From positions 62,001-126,000 of the forward strand of contig CALHWB010000054.1 in the NCBI GenBank assembly GCA_938036835.1: a stretch of DNA of 64,000 bases, written 5' to 3'. The notes beneath the pieces were generated by a model. That model was not told the origin of the DNA. It worked only from the letters and a program-made list of their open reading frames with translations, and searched no databases. This DNA is from an uncultured Propionibacterium sp. Its GTDB lineage: Bacteria > Actinomycetota > Actinomycetes > Propionibacteriales > Propionibacteriaceae. The translations under genes and the position numbers were made by a program. Below, one piece after another: positions 27,276 to 36,117 of this stretch. Position 1 is the stretch's first letter, and each line of letters starts with the position of its first letter.

Positions 27276-28361
27276 ATGATTGCTCGAAAGTGGAGAAGGC
27301 TGGGCGGTGCCGCCCTGGTGGCAGCGCTCTTGACGATGACCGCTGCTTGCGGCACGACGGGTACCGGCGGTACCGGTGGGGCCAGTAGCGCCGGCGGTGG
27401 CGCCGCGCAGGATGGAAAGTACCGGATCGCCACCGTGCCCAAGATCGAGGGCATCACCTGGTTCGACGACATGAAGAAGGGCGTCGAACAGTTCAATACC
27501 GATCACGGCACCGAGGTGGAGGCCTGGCAGATCGGTCCGGACTCCGAGGACGCAGCAAAACAGGTCCAGATAATCGAAGACCTCATTGCGCAGAAGGTGA
27601 ATGCCATCGTGGTGGTACCCAACGACCCGATGGCGCTGGAGCCGGTACTAACCAAGGCCCGCCAGCAAGGCATCGTGGTGATCAGCCATGAGGGTCCGGC
27701 ACTGGCCGAGACCGAGGCGGTCGACTATGACCTCGAAGCCTTCAGCAACGAGGAGTTCGGCGAGCTAATGGCCAAGAAACTCGTCGAGGGCATGGGTGGC
27801 AAGACCGAGGGCAAGATCGTGGGCGAGGTGGGTTCGCTCACCTCGGAAACCCATATGGCTTGGTACAATGCCGCGGTCGCCTGGCTGGAGAAGAACTATC
27901 CGGGCATCAAGCCGGTGCAGGACAAGCCCTATGAGGACGCCAATGACGACGCCAAGGCCCGTTCGAACGCGCTGGAGATCCTGAAGGCCTATCCCGATCT
28001 CGATGGCATGCTGTCCTGCTCGGTGTCGGCGGGCTCCAACATGGCACAGGTGCTCAAGGAGAAGAACATCACCAGCGTCACTCTCTCGCAGCTGACGCTG
28101 CCGTCGGTCGCGGGCCCCTACATCGAAGAGGGATGGATCTACTCCGGGCAGTCCTGGCAGCCCGCCGGCGCGGGCTATGCGGCGAACACGCTGGCCCTGA
28201 TGATCCTCAAGGGTGAGGATGTGAAGACCGGCAGCGATCTGACGTTCGACCACTACGACTCGGTCAAGGTGACAGACAAGGTAGTGATCGGCGATGCGAT
28301 CCTTCAGTTCCAGAAAGGAGCCGAGCCCTTCGACTCCTGGCAGGGCAAATACCCGTTCTGA
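27276..28361 (+). CDS. Sugar ABC transporter substrate-binding lipoprotein
   Basis: 361 residues. Signal peptide with basic start (MIARKWRR), hydrophobic core (LGGAALVAALLTMT) and Cys25 in TAAC as the lipidation site, then a Gly/Ser/Thr linker. The mature part is a type I periplasmic-binding fold of the rhamnose/AI-2 (RhaS/LsrB) kind: KYRIATVPKIEGITWFDDMK, QIGPDSEDAAKQVQIIEDLI, AIVVVPNDPMALEPVL, DYDLEAFSNEEFGELM, and DGMLSCSVSAGSNMAQVLKE. Anchored on the outer face of the membrane, it delivers substrate to the permeases encoded downstream. First gene of the importer operon, after the divergent control region. Confidence 0.93.
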   Translation: MIARKWRRLGGAALVAALLTMTAACGTTGTGGTGGASSAGGGAAQDGKYRIATVPKIEGITWFDDMKKGVEQFNTDHGTEVEAWQIGPDSEDAAKQVQIIEDLIAQKVNAIVVVPNDPMALEPVLTKARQQGIVVISHEGPALAETEAVDYDLEAFSNEEFGELMAKKLVEGMGGKTEGKIVGEVGSLTSETHMAWYNAAVAWLEKNYPGIKPVQDKPYEDANDDAKARSNALEILKAYPDLDGMLSCSVSAGSNMAQVLKEKNITSVTLSQLTLPSVAGPYIEEGWIYSGQSWQPAGAGYAANTLALMILKGEDVKTGSDLTFDHYDSVKVTDKVVIGDAILQFQKGAEPFDSWQGKYPF

Positions 28362-28374
28362 CCGGTGAGGGGAT

Positions 28375-28406
28375 CGTTGGCTGGTTCCCACCGGAACCAG
28401 CCAACG
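28375..28406 (+). terminator. 14-bp perfect hairpin between binding protein and ATPase genes
   Basis: CGTTGGCTGGTTCC and its exact complement flank a CACC tetraloop, starting 14 bp after the lipoprotein stop. No T-tract. Placed inside an operon after the first gene, it is more likely an mRNA stabiliser or partial terminator that makes the binding protein more abundant than the membrane subunits than a full stop (inference). Confidence 0.75.
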
Positions 28407-28509
28407 GCGAACGCCTCGCCGCGCACCAGCCGAGGCGAGCGACCCAGTAGGCGCGGTTCTCGGCAGCCAACGCTGCGGCGACTGCCGAGACGATTCAAGG
28501 AAACCCGAG

Positions 28510-30078
28510 ATGTTAGCTCCGATTCTCAACGCCGAACACCTGTCGATCTCCTTTGGCGGTGTCCAGGCCCTGGCCGACGTCGATGTCACCATAGAGCCGG
28601 GGGAGATCCGCTGCCTGGTGGGCGAGAATGGTTCCGGGAAATCGACCTTTGTGAAGATCGTGGCCGGCGTCTACCGGCAGAGCGCGGGCACCGTGGAGAT
28701 CGGTGGCGAGCCGATGCCACCGGGCGATCCGCGGGCGGCGATCCGCGCCGGTATCCATGTCGTCTTCCAGGATCTGGCGCTCTTCGGGCAACTGAGCGTT
28801 GCCGAGAATGTGGCATTCAGTCAATTGATCGAGACCCGCCCGAGATATGTTGACCGGTCCCGGATGAGAGACCTGTCCAATCGGGTACTGGATACGATGC
28901 AGGTCAGCCTCGACCCCGATGCCAGACTCGACTCCTTGTCGATGGCGAATAAGCAGTTGGTCGCGATCGCGCGTGCATTGTCCATGGACGCCCGGCTCAT
29001 CTTCATGGACGAGCCCACCGCGGCCCTGACCCGTAAGGAGGTCAACCGGCTGCTGGAAGTCGTGCTGGGTCTCAAGGCGCGGGGCATCAGCGTGGTGTTC
29101 ATCTCCCATAAACTGGACGAGGTCTTCCGTATCGCGGATACCATCACCATCTTCCGCGACGGCCGCAAGGTGGGGGATTTCGCGGCCGCCGAGATCGACC
29201 AAGCCACCCTCGTCCAGCACATGACCGGACGGCATGTCGAATATCCTGCCTACCAGCGTGCCCGGTTGCCCGCCGATGAGACCGATCCGCCGCTGCTGGA
29301 GGTCCGCGAACTGGCCGATCGAGGGCATTATCGGGATGTGTCCTTCACGGTGCGTCCGGGGGACGTGCTGGGATTGACCGGTCTGCTGGGCGCAGGGCGG
29401 ACGGAGATCGCGCTGACCCTATTCGGGCTCAATCAGCCTGCTCACGGGCAAATCCTGGGCAACGGCAAACCACTTTCCATCGGGAGCCCCCAGGATGCGG
29501 TCGGACACGGAATCGCCCTGGTATCTGAGAACCGGGCCGTGGAGGGCCTGTTCATGACCCAGCCGGTCCGCGAAAACATCTCCTCGACCAGGCTCGATTC
29601 CCTGGTTGACGGCTTGGGCTTCCTCAACCTGACGGCCGAACGGGAACTCGCGGAAACGACCGTCGCCAAGATGCGGGTCAACAACCGCGACGTCGAGATC
29701 CCGGTGGGCAGCCTGTCTGGCGGCAACGCCCAGAAGGTGGTCATCGGCAAGTGGATAGTCACCGATCCCAAACTGCTGATTCTTGATTCCCCGACGGTTG
29801 GCATCGATATCGGCTCCAAGGCCGAGATCTATGACACGATCCAGCGTCTGGCGGCTCGCGGCATGGGCATCATTCTCATCTCGGACGAACCGGAGGAGAT
29901 CGCCGCCAACTGCAACCGCGTCATCGTCATGTACGAGGGTGCCGTCGTGGCCACCGTGAGCGAGGAGGACCGGAACACTCCCGGTTTCGTCGAACGACTA
30001 GCGCGCATGATCTCCGAACCGGACCAGGCTCGCAAACCCCGGACGGCAGACGATTCACGAGAGGTTGAGCCTGCATGA
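28510..30078 (+). CDS. Sugar ABC transporter ATP-binding protein (duplicated ATPase)
   Basis: 522 residues with two fused nucleotide-binding domains, as in RbsA/MglA/LsrA. The first has Walker A GENGSGKST (38-46), a signature LDSLSMANKQLVAIARAL (degenerate LSGGQ) and Walker B LIFMDEPTAALT. The second has the degenerate P-loop GLLGAGRTE, LSGGNAQKVVIGKW and LLILDSPTVGIDIGSK. This asymmetric pattern is normal for the family. Start ATG has AAGGAAA upstream. The stop overlaps the next start (ATGA). It energises import of the unknown sugar. Confidence 0.94.
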   Translation: MLAPILNAEHLSISFGGVQALADVDVTIEPGEIRCLVGENGSGKSTFVKIVAGVYRQSAGTVEIGGEPMPPGDPRAAIRAGIHVVFQDLALFGQLSVAENVAFSQLIETRPRYVDRSRMRDLSNRVLDTMQVSLDPDARLDSLSMANKQLVAIARALSMDARLIFMDEPTAALTRKEVNRLLEVVLGLKARGISVVFISHKLDEVFRIADTITIFRDGRKVGDFAAAEIDQATLVQHMTGRHVEYPAYQRARLPADETDPPLLEVRELADRGHYRDVSFTVRPGDVLGLTGLLGAGRTEIALTLFGLNQPAHGQILGNGKPLSIGSPQDAVGHGIALVSENRAVEGLFMTQPVRENISSTRLDSLVDGLGFLNLTAERELAETTVAKMRVNNRDVEIPVGSLSGGNAQKVVIGKWIVTDPKLLILDSPTVGIDIGSKAEIYDTIQRLAARGMGIILISDEPEEIAANCNRVIVMYEGAVVATVSEEDRNTPGFVERLARMISEPDQARKPRTADDSREVEPA

Positions 30079-31100
30079 AGTCTCCCTTCCGCGCGCTCTT
30101 CAACCGGCCATCAACCCAGACCGAACGCTACCTGTCTATACTGATCCTGATCTATGTGACGATCGTCAGTTTCCGCAATCCGCGCTTCGCCAGTCTAGAA
30201 ACCGTTTTCGACATCATCCACGAGGGCGTGCCCACCATGATCATGGCGGTTGGCGTCTTGATGGTGCTCGTCTCGGGCGGCGTCGATGTCTCCTTCCCGG
30301 TGGTCGGGATCACTTCGGCGTACATCGCCATCAAGGCGATGTGGGCCATCGGAGTGGACAGCATCGCCTTCCTCATTCCGGTAGCGATGCTGATCGGCAC
30401 CCTGCTGGGCATCATCAACGCGCTGCTGATTCACTACCTACGACTGCCCACCCTGATCGTCACGTTGGGCACCATGTCGGTCTACCGGGGCTCGATGGCA
30501 GTTCTGTTGGGCACCAGCCAGTATCCGGTGGCCACGATGCCCACCTCGCTGGTCGAATTCGGTTTGACGAATCTCGTCTCATTCGAAGGGCAATCGAACA
30601 GCTACGGCTTGTCCATCTTCTTCCCAATAGTCGTTGCGGTGCTGGCGCTCACCTGGTTCCTGCTGAACCACACACTGATCGGCCGCCAGGTCTATGCCAT
30701 GGGGTCGGACCCCGAGGCCGCCTCGCGGATCGGCATCAACATGCTCGTGACCCGGATCTTTATCTACGGCTATACGGGTGCGATGGCCGGGCTGGCGGGC
30801 GTGGTGTACTTCGCCGCAATGCAGAATGTCGATCCGGTCGCGCTGTCCGGATTCGAACTGATGGTCATCGCGGCCGTGGTCATCGGGGGCGCGAAACTGA
30901 CCGGTGGCGAGGGCACCCTGCTGGGCACCCTGCTTGGCGTGCTGCTCTTCCAACTGTTCCAATCCACCCTCGTGCAACTGGGGCTGGCGTCCACCTGGTC
31001 ATCGTTCTTCTTCGGTGCCGTGCTGCTCGTCAGCCTAACCATGATCTACGTGCGGCAACGGCGTACCGATCAGAGGAACCTGGTCTTTCGAGTCGTGTGA
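30075..31100 (+). CDS. Sugar ABC transporter permease (first of two)
   Basis: 341 residues of the BPD_transp_2 (RbsC-like) family with eight to ten membrane helices. Family features: TMIMAVGVLMVLVSGGVDVS near the N-terminus, GIINALLIHYLRLPTLIVTL, GRQVYAMGSDPEAASRIGIN with the EAA-like coupling loop, and GGAKLTGGEGTLLGTLLGVL. Its ATG overlaps the ATPase stop. Forms the membrane channel with the following permease, as in RhaPQ or LsrCD heterodimers. Confidence 0.93.
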   Translation: MKSPFRALFNRPSTQTERYLSILILIYVTIVSFRNPRFASLETVFDIIHEGVPTMIMAVGVLMVLVSGGVDVSFPVVGITSAYIAIKAMWAIGVDSIAFLIPVAMLIGTLLGIINALLIHYLRLPTLIVTLGTMSVYRGSMAVLLGTSQYPVATMPTSLVEFGLTNLVSFEGQSNSYGLSIFFPIVVAVLALTWFLLNHTLIGRQVYAMGSDPEAASRIGINMLVTRIFIYGYTGAMAGLAGVVYFAAMQNVDPVALSGFELMVIAAVVIGGAKLTGGEGTLLGTLLGVLLFQLFQSTLVQLGLASTWSSFFFGAVLLVSLTMIYVRQRRTDQRNLVFRVV

Positions 31101-31110
31101 GGTGACAACC

Positions 31111-32160
31111 GTGATCGACAGGGTAATCCGCCACATCAAGCACGACACCCAGCTAGCCGTCCTGGCGGGCGGCGACCTGGCTGTCCTGCTGGTCATGGCC
31201 TTGATCCTTGGGGGCCGTTTCTACTCGGCCAACAACATGCAGTCGATGGCCACCCAGGTGGCCGAGTTCGGTCTGCTGGCGGTCGGGATGAGCTTGGCGA
31301 TGCTGACCGGCGGCATCGATCTGTCGATCGTGTCGATGTCGGTCCTGGCGGGCATCGTGGGCGCGGAGTTCCTGACCGGGAACATCGTAGATCTGGAGAC
31401 CACCCCCACCGGGCTGGTGATGGTGCTGGCGGTGGGCTCGATGCTGATCACGGGCCTGCTCTGCGGCCTGCTCAACGGCCTGCTGATCGCGAAAGCCTCC
31501 ATCACCCCGATTCTGGCCACGCTGGCGACCAGCATCTTCTTCACCGGAATCAGCACCGTGATGACCGGCGGTGCATCGTTGCCGGTGCGGGTCAAGGAGT
31601 ATTTCACTCTCGGGATATTGACCTTCGCCGGCATTCCCCTGGTCTTCTTGATCATGGTGGTCGTGTTCGTCGTGGTCGGGTTGGTGCTCAACAAGACCCG
31701 GTTCGGGCGTCGTACCTACCTATACGGGGCCAATTCGATCGCGTTGCGATTCAGCGGCGCCCGCCATGAGCGATTGGTGATCGCGGTCTATGTCGTGATC
31801 GGGCTGATCTGCTCGCTCGCAGCCATGATCATGGTTTCTCGGACGGCTTCGGCCCGGGTGGGCTATGGCGAAGCCTACCTGCTACAGGCGATCCTGGTAG
31901 TGGTCCTGGCGGGTTTCGATCCGTTCGGGGGACGCGGCAGGTTGATCGGACTGGCGCTGGGCCTGGTGATGCTCCAATCGCTGTCGTCGGCGTTCACGAT
32001 CCTGCGGTTCGGGCCCTTCATGAAGGTCTTCATCTGGGGCGCGATGCTGCTGGCCGTCATGCTGGTCACCCGCATCCTGAGCCACCCCGGGAAGCCCTCG
32101 GCGCCCGATCCGGCCGCCAACCGGGAAACCGCCGTCCCCGTTACACCGAAAGTGGGTTAG
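31111..32160 (+). CDS. Sugar ABC transporter permease (second of two)
   Basis: 349 residues from GTG 31111, chosen because GAGGTG sits 6 bases upstream; GTG 31102 is possible but poorly placed. RbsC-like integral membrane protein: GLLAVGMSLAMLTGGIDLSI, CGLLNGLLIAKASITPILAT, NKTRFGRRTYLYGANSIALR (coupling loop) and ILVVVLAGFDPFGGRGRLIG. Pairs with the preceding permease. The C-terminal tail is Pro-rich and soluble. Follows within 10 bp and precedes the SIS gene by 7 bp. Confidence 0.93.
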   Translation: MIDRVIRHIKHDTQLAVLAGGDLAVLLVMALILGGRFYSANNMQSMATQVAEFGLLAVGMSLAMLTGGIDLSIVSMSVLAGIVGAEFLTGNIVDLETTPTGLVMVLAVGSMLITGLLCGLLNGLLIAKASITPILATLATSIFFTGISTVMTGGASLPVRVKEYFTLGILTFAGIPLVFLIMVVVFVVVGLVLNKTRFGRRTYLYGANSIALRFSGARHERLVIAVYVVIGLICSLAAMIMVSRTASARVGYGEAYLLQAILVVVLAGFDPFGGRGRLIGLALGLVMLQSLSSAFTILRFGPFMKVFIWGAMLLAVMLVTRILSHPGKPSAPDPAANRETAVPVTPKVG

Positions 32161-32167
32161 ATATAGC

Positions 32168-32728
32168 ATGTCCGTTTTCCACGAACGCGCCGAGTCGGTG
32201 GCCGCCGAGATCCGTGAGGTGCTCGCCCGGGTGGACGATGAACAGATCCAGGCCGTGATCGCGGCCCTCGACAAGGCCAAGCGGGTCTTCGTCATCGGCG
32301 TCGGCAGGGAAGGACTCGCCGCCCGGGCCTTCGCCATGCGCCTGATGCATGCCGGGCTAGCGGTACATGTCGGCTGGGACGACACCACACCGAATATCTG
32401 CCCAGGTGACCTGTTGGTCATGGTCGATGGCTCGGGACGCATCGGGCACCTAGATTACGTCTTCGGCCGGGCGCAAGCTGCCGGCGCCGACACCCTGGTG
32501 GTCACCGGCGTCCCGGACGCGCCCACACCGAAGGCGGCAACGCTGCGGCTGCATGTGCCCGCTACGGTCTACCTGGGCGAAGGAGACCTGGTCGCGTCCA
32601 TCCAACCGATGGGGTCCCTGTTCGAGCAGACGCTGCTGATCGTTTTCGACCTCATCATCCTGCAACTCGCGCAATCGCGAGGGCTAAGCTTCCAAGACCT
32701 GGCGGGACGGCACAGGAACTTTGAATGA
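32168..32728 (+). CDS. 6-phospho-3-hexuloisomerase-like SIS domain protein
   Basis: 186 residues, the usual PHI length, forming one SIS domain. KRVFVIGVGREGLAARAFAM is the sugar-phosphate loop, HVGWDDTTPNICPGDLLVMV and DGSGRIGHL the Ser/Thr-rich phosphate site, ADTLVVTGVPD the third strand, and PMGSLFEQTLLIVFDLIILQ the conserved catalytic-Glu helix of HxlB/PHI proteins. Classical PHI converts 3-hexulose-6-phosphate to fructose-6-phosphate, but no hexulose-phosphate synthase is present here. In this cluster it may isomerise the phosphorylated imported sugar before aldol cleavage (inference). Confidence 0.85.
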   Translation: MSVFHERAESVAAEIREVLARVDDEQIQAVIAALDKAKRVFVIGVGREGLAARAFAMRLMHAGLAVHVGWDDTTPNICPGDLLVMVDGSGRIGHLDYVFGRAQAAGADTLVVTGVPDAPTPKAATLRLHVPATVYLGEGDLVASIQPMGSLFEQTLLIVFDLIILQLAQSRGLSFQDLAGRHRNFE

Positions 32729-32899
32729 GCTGGTCGCCCGGCCGCGGGATGCGGACATGCTCTCTGGCGGATCCGGCATAACTCGCTACGGCGCCGCCTA
32801 CCTCGTCCGGCCCCGGCGGCCGGCGATCGGACAAGAAATGGCCACGCCACAGTGGAAGAGCGAATCGATCGATATCCGCGCACGCAAATAGGAGCCCAC

Positions 32900-33550
32900 A
32901 TGCTCATGGAAGACAGTCGCACCGAGGTCATCAACTATGCGAAGGCCATGGCCAGATACCCGCTAACGGTGGGTACCTCGGGCAATGTATCTCTCCGCGA
33001 GGGCGACCGGATAGCCATCACCCCGTCCGGGGCCGACTACGGGAAGCTGACCCCTGGGATGATCACGATCCTCGACCTTGAGGGAAATGTCGTCGAGGGC
33101 GAATGGTCGCCCTCCTCAGAGGTGGAGATGCATCTGCTGATCTACCGGGAAACCGATGCCGCAGCCGTCCTGCACACCCATCCTCTGTATGCCACCGCGT
33201 TGGGTCTGGTCGCCGATGAGACGCCCAAGGTGCACTACATGCTTGGCTTGTGCGGCGGCCCGGTCAGGGTGGCGGATTACGCGACCTTTGGCACCCGGGA
33301 ATTGGCGGAGAACATGCGTGCCGCGATGGCGGATCGCAGCGCGGTGCTGCTTCGCAATCATGGCGCGACCTGCTGGGGCAGAACCCTGGAAGAGGCGTTC
33401 ACCAAGACGCTGTATCTGGAATGGTGCTGTCATCTCTGGCTAGTCGCCAAGTCGGCCGGGAACCCCAGGCTGATCCCCGATGATGCCTTTTCCGATGCCC
33501 TGGTCAGGATCGGGGAATACGGCGAGCACCGGATCGCTAAGCACTCCTGA
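32900..33550 (+). CDS. Class II aldolase/adducin family protein (fuculose-P aldolase type)
   Basis: 216 residues from ATG 32900, with AGGAG 5 bases upstream. Zn-dependent class II aldolase or epimerase fold: LTVGTSGNVSLREGDRIAIT (phosphate site), SSEVEMHLLIYRETDAAAVL with the catalytic Glu, zinc ligands HTHPLYATAL and the third His in LLRNHGATCWGRTLEEAF. Related to L-fuculose-1-phosphate aldolase and L-ribulose-5-phosphate 4-epimerase; which reaction cannot be told. It follows the SIS gene after a 171-bp gap. It would cleave the phosphorylated sugar to a triose or aldehyde pair. Confidence 0.88.
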   Translation: MLMEDSRTEVINYAKAMARYPLTVGTSGNVSLREGDRIAITPSGADYGKLTPGMITILDLEGNVVEGEWSPSSEVEMHLLIYRETDAAAVLHTHPLYATALGLVADETPKVHYMLGLCGGPVRVADYATFGTRELAENMRAAMADRSAVLLRNHGATCWGRTLEEAFTKTLYLEWCCHLWLVAKSAGNPRLIPDDAFSDALVRIGEYGEHRIAKHS

Positions 33551-33585
33551 CCTTGGGGTCCTGACCGGTCATGCGGGCATGGCGG

Positions 33586-33609
33586 CCCAGCCGGGGATCC
33601 CGGGCTGGG
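33586..33609. terminator. Probable terminator after the sugar cluster
   Basis: CCCAGCC and GGCTGGG flank the inner palindrome GGGATCCC, giving a nearly continuous GC-rich hairpin followed by TTGTCC. Lies between the convergent aldolase and purU genes. Confidence 0.5.
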
Positions 33610-33696
33610 TTGTCCTCCTGCGCCGCCGGCGCCCGGACCTGGTTGCCGGCGCGCAGCCGACGACCGTGTTGCGGCCGATCAACCCGGACCGGGAGA

Positions 33697-34539
33697 TCAG
33701 GAGAAGATGACCGTGCGGTCACCGTCCAGGAAGATCCGTTTCTCGGCGAACAACCGCACCGCCGCGGTCAAAGTGTGGGATTCCAGGCCCTGCCCGATAT
33801 TGGTCAGTTCGGTGACCGAACAGCTGTGATCGACCCGCTGCACGTTCTGTTCGATGATCGGGCCTTCGTCCAGGTCGCTGGTGACGAAATGGGCGGTCGC
33901 ACCGATCAGTTTCACCCCTCGTGCATGGGCCTGCCGATAGGGGTTGGCCCCCTTGAACCCGGGCAGGAAGGAATGGTGGATATTGATCGCCCGGCCAGCC
34001 AGGTGGTCGCACAGTCCGGGGGACAGGATCTGCATATAGCGGGCCAGCACCACCAGATCGACGTCCAACTCGTGCACCACCTGCTGGATGCGGGCCTCGA
34101 AGGCGGGTTTGGTCGCCGGCGTGACCGGCGCTGAATCGAACCGGATACCGTAAAACTCCGCTAGGGGCCGCAACGTGTCGTGGTTCGACAGGATCATCGG
34201 GATCTCGACCGGCAGCTCACCCGACCGGGTCCGGAACAGCAGATCGTTCAGCGGGGCACCCGCCCTGCTGACCAGCACCAGGGCGCGGGTGAGCCGGCCA
34301 GTCTCGTGCACCTGCCAGGTGGCCTGTAGCCCGGCGGCCACCTCGGCGATGGCGCCGCGGAACTGCGCCACCGCCACCGGCGTGTCAACCTCTACCCGCA
34401 TGAAGAACCGGCCGGTGTCGGTAGAACTGAACTGTTGCAGTTCGGTGTTGTTGCCCTGGCAGCCTACGATCGCGCCGGTCACCGCATGGACGATGCCCTG
34501 GGTGTCTTGGCAGGAGAAGGTCAGGATCAAGTGATGCAC
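33697..34539 (-). CDS. purU: Formyltetrahydrofolate deformylase
   Basis: 280 residues, GTG start. An N-terminal ACT domain (LILTFSCQDTQGIVHAVTGA, then FFMRVEVDTP) is followed by a formyl-transferase-like hydrolase domain with INIHHSFLPGFKGANPYRQA (catalytic Asn-His) and FVTSDLDEGPIIEQNV (catalytic Asp). It hydrolyses 10-formyl-THF to formate and THF, balancing one-carbon pools, and in some actinobacteria supports glycine-fed growth. Divergent from icd. It complements purN/purH/folD at 20-23 kb. Confidence 0.95.
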   Translation of the reverse strand: MHHLILTFSCQDTQGIVHAVTGAIVGCQGNNTELQQFSSTDTGRFFMRVEVDTPVAVAQFRGAIAEVAAGLQATWQVHETGRLTRALVLVSRAGAPLNDLLFRTRSGELPVEIPMILSNHDTLRPLAEFYGIRFDSAPVTPATKPAFEARIQQVVHELDVDLVVLARYMQILSPGLCDHLAGRAINIHHSFLPGFKGANPYRQAHARGVKLIGATAHFVTSDLDEGPIIEQNVQRVDHSCSVTELTNIGQGLESHTLTAAVRLFAEKRIFLDGDRTVIFS

Positions 34540-34666
34540 CCGGTGAGCCTACCCGAGGGGCCGGCGCTGCTCGTCCGCGGCATGGCTGGGCCGGCCCGGG
34601 GAAGCCACTGCTGTCGGGGGCCTCCGGCTAGATTTGGTGCCAGCGGCTATCGGCGAAGGGGTGTCC

Positions 34667-35884
34667 ATGGGCAGGATTAAGGTTGCGGGCAAGGTCGTCG
34701 AACTCGACGGCGACGAGATGACGCGGGTCATCTGGGCGTTCATCAAGGAGCGGTTGATCCTGCCATATCTGGATATCGATCTTGAATACTACGATCTGGG
34801 TATCGAGAACCGGGATGCCACCGCCGATCAGGTGACCATCGACGCCGCCAATGCGATCAAGAGGCAAGGGGTGGGCGTCAAATGCGCCACCATCACCCCC
34901 GACGAGGCCCGGGTGCAGGAATTCGGATTGAAGCAGATGTGGCGATCCCCGAACGGGACGATCCGCAACATTCTAGGCGGCGTGATCTTCCGCGAGCCCA
35001 TTGTCATCTCGAACATCCCGCGATTGGTCCCCGGCTGGACCAAGCCGATCGTGGTGGGCCGGCACGCGTTCGCAGACCAATACCGGGCCACCGACTTCAA
35101 GGTGCCCGGCGCCGGCACCATCACGCTGACCTATACCCCCGGAGACGGCTCCAGCCCAATGGAATTCGAAATCGTGCGGATGCCCGCCGGTGGCGGTGTC
35201 GTCATGGGCATGTACAATTTCGCGGATTCGATCCGAGATTTCGCGCGGGCGGCCATGAGCTACGGCCTGCAACGAGGCTACCCGGTCTACCTGTCGACCA
35301 AGAACACCATCCTCAAATCCTATGACGGCATGTTCAAGGACATTTTCGCCGAGGTCTACCAGAATGAGTTCCGCGCCCGGTTCGAAGAAGCCGGTCTCAC
35401 CTATGAGCATCGGCTGATCGATGACATGGTGGCCGCGGCGCTCAAGTGGGAGGGCGGCTACGTCTGGGCCTGCAAGAACTATGACGGGGATGTCCAGTCC
35501 GACACCGTGGCCCAGGGGTTCGGCTCGCTCGGCCTGATGACTTCGGTGCTGATGACCCCGGACGGCCGCACGGTCGAAACCGAGGCCGCGCACGGCACCG
35601 TCACCCGGCATTTCCGGCAGCACCAGCAGGGCAAGCCCACCTCGACCAATCCCATCGCGTCCATCTTCGCCTGGACCGGTGGGCTAAAGCATCGCGGCAA
35701 GCTGGACGGTACCCCGGAGGTGACCGTCTTTGCTCGTACCCTGGAGGATGTCTGCGTTCGAACCGTCGAGCAGGGCAGCATGACCAGGGATCTGGCCATG
35801 CTGGTCGGTCCCGGCCAGGCATGGCTGACCACCGAGGACTTCCTGGCCGAGCTGCAAACCAACCTGGCGGCTCGGCTCGGCTGA
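34667..35884 (+). CDS. icd: NADP-dependent isocitrate dehydrogenase (dimeric eukaryote-like type)
   Basis: 405 residues from ATG 34667. Homodimeric type [45 protein letters not shown], the isocitrate-phosphate segment [57 protein letters not shown] (metal aspartates follow: [11 protein letters not shown]), and the NADP site [19 protein letters not shown] with [15 protein letters not shown]. Oxidatively decarboxylates isocitrate to 2-oxoglutarate. With sucCD lost, its likely duty is 2-oxoglutarate and NADPH supply rather than a complete cycle (inference). Confidence 0.96.
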   Translation: MGRIKVAGKVVELDGDEMTRVIWAFIKERLILPYLDIDLEYYDLGIENRDATADQVTIDAANAIKRQGVGVKCATITPDEARVQEFGLKQMWRSPNGTIRNILGGVIFREPIVISNIPRLVPGWTKPIVVGRHAFADQYRATDFKVPGAGTITLTYTPGDGSSPMEFEIVRMPAGGGVVMGMYNFADSIRDFARAAMSYGLQRGYPVYLSTKNTILKSYDGMFKDIFAEVYQNEFRARFEEAGLTYEHRLIDDMVAAALKWEGGYVWACKNYDGDVQSDTVAQGFGSLGLMTSVLMTPDGRTVETEAAHGTVTRHFRQHQQGKPTSTNPIASIFAWTGGLKHRGKLDGTPEVTVFARTLEDVCVRTVEQGSMTRDLAMLVGPGQAWLTTEDFLAELQTNLAARLG

Positions 35885-36117
35885 ACCGGGCGCATGACCG
35901 GACCGGAAACGGTTCTGCGTGGCCGGTTCGGGTAGGGTTTGCGGTGTGAATGCTGCCCCCTTCCAGACCGCCGAGGCATCCCACACCTTTTCGGGCCGGC
36001 GGGTGGACGGTGTGCCGTGGCGCAGCGCCGGTCGCTCGAACATGCCGGCCTGCCGCGCGGTGCTGTGCGCTGGGTACCCTCGGGCACGCGGTACGCTGCC
36101 GGGCCGAATCGAGTTCT

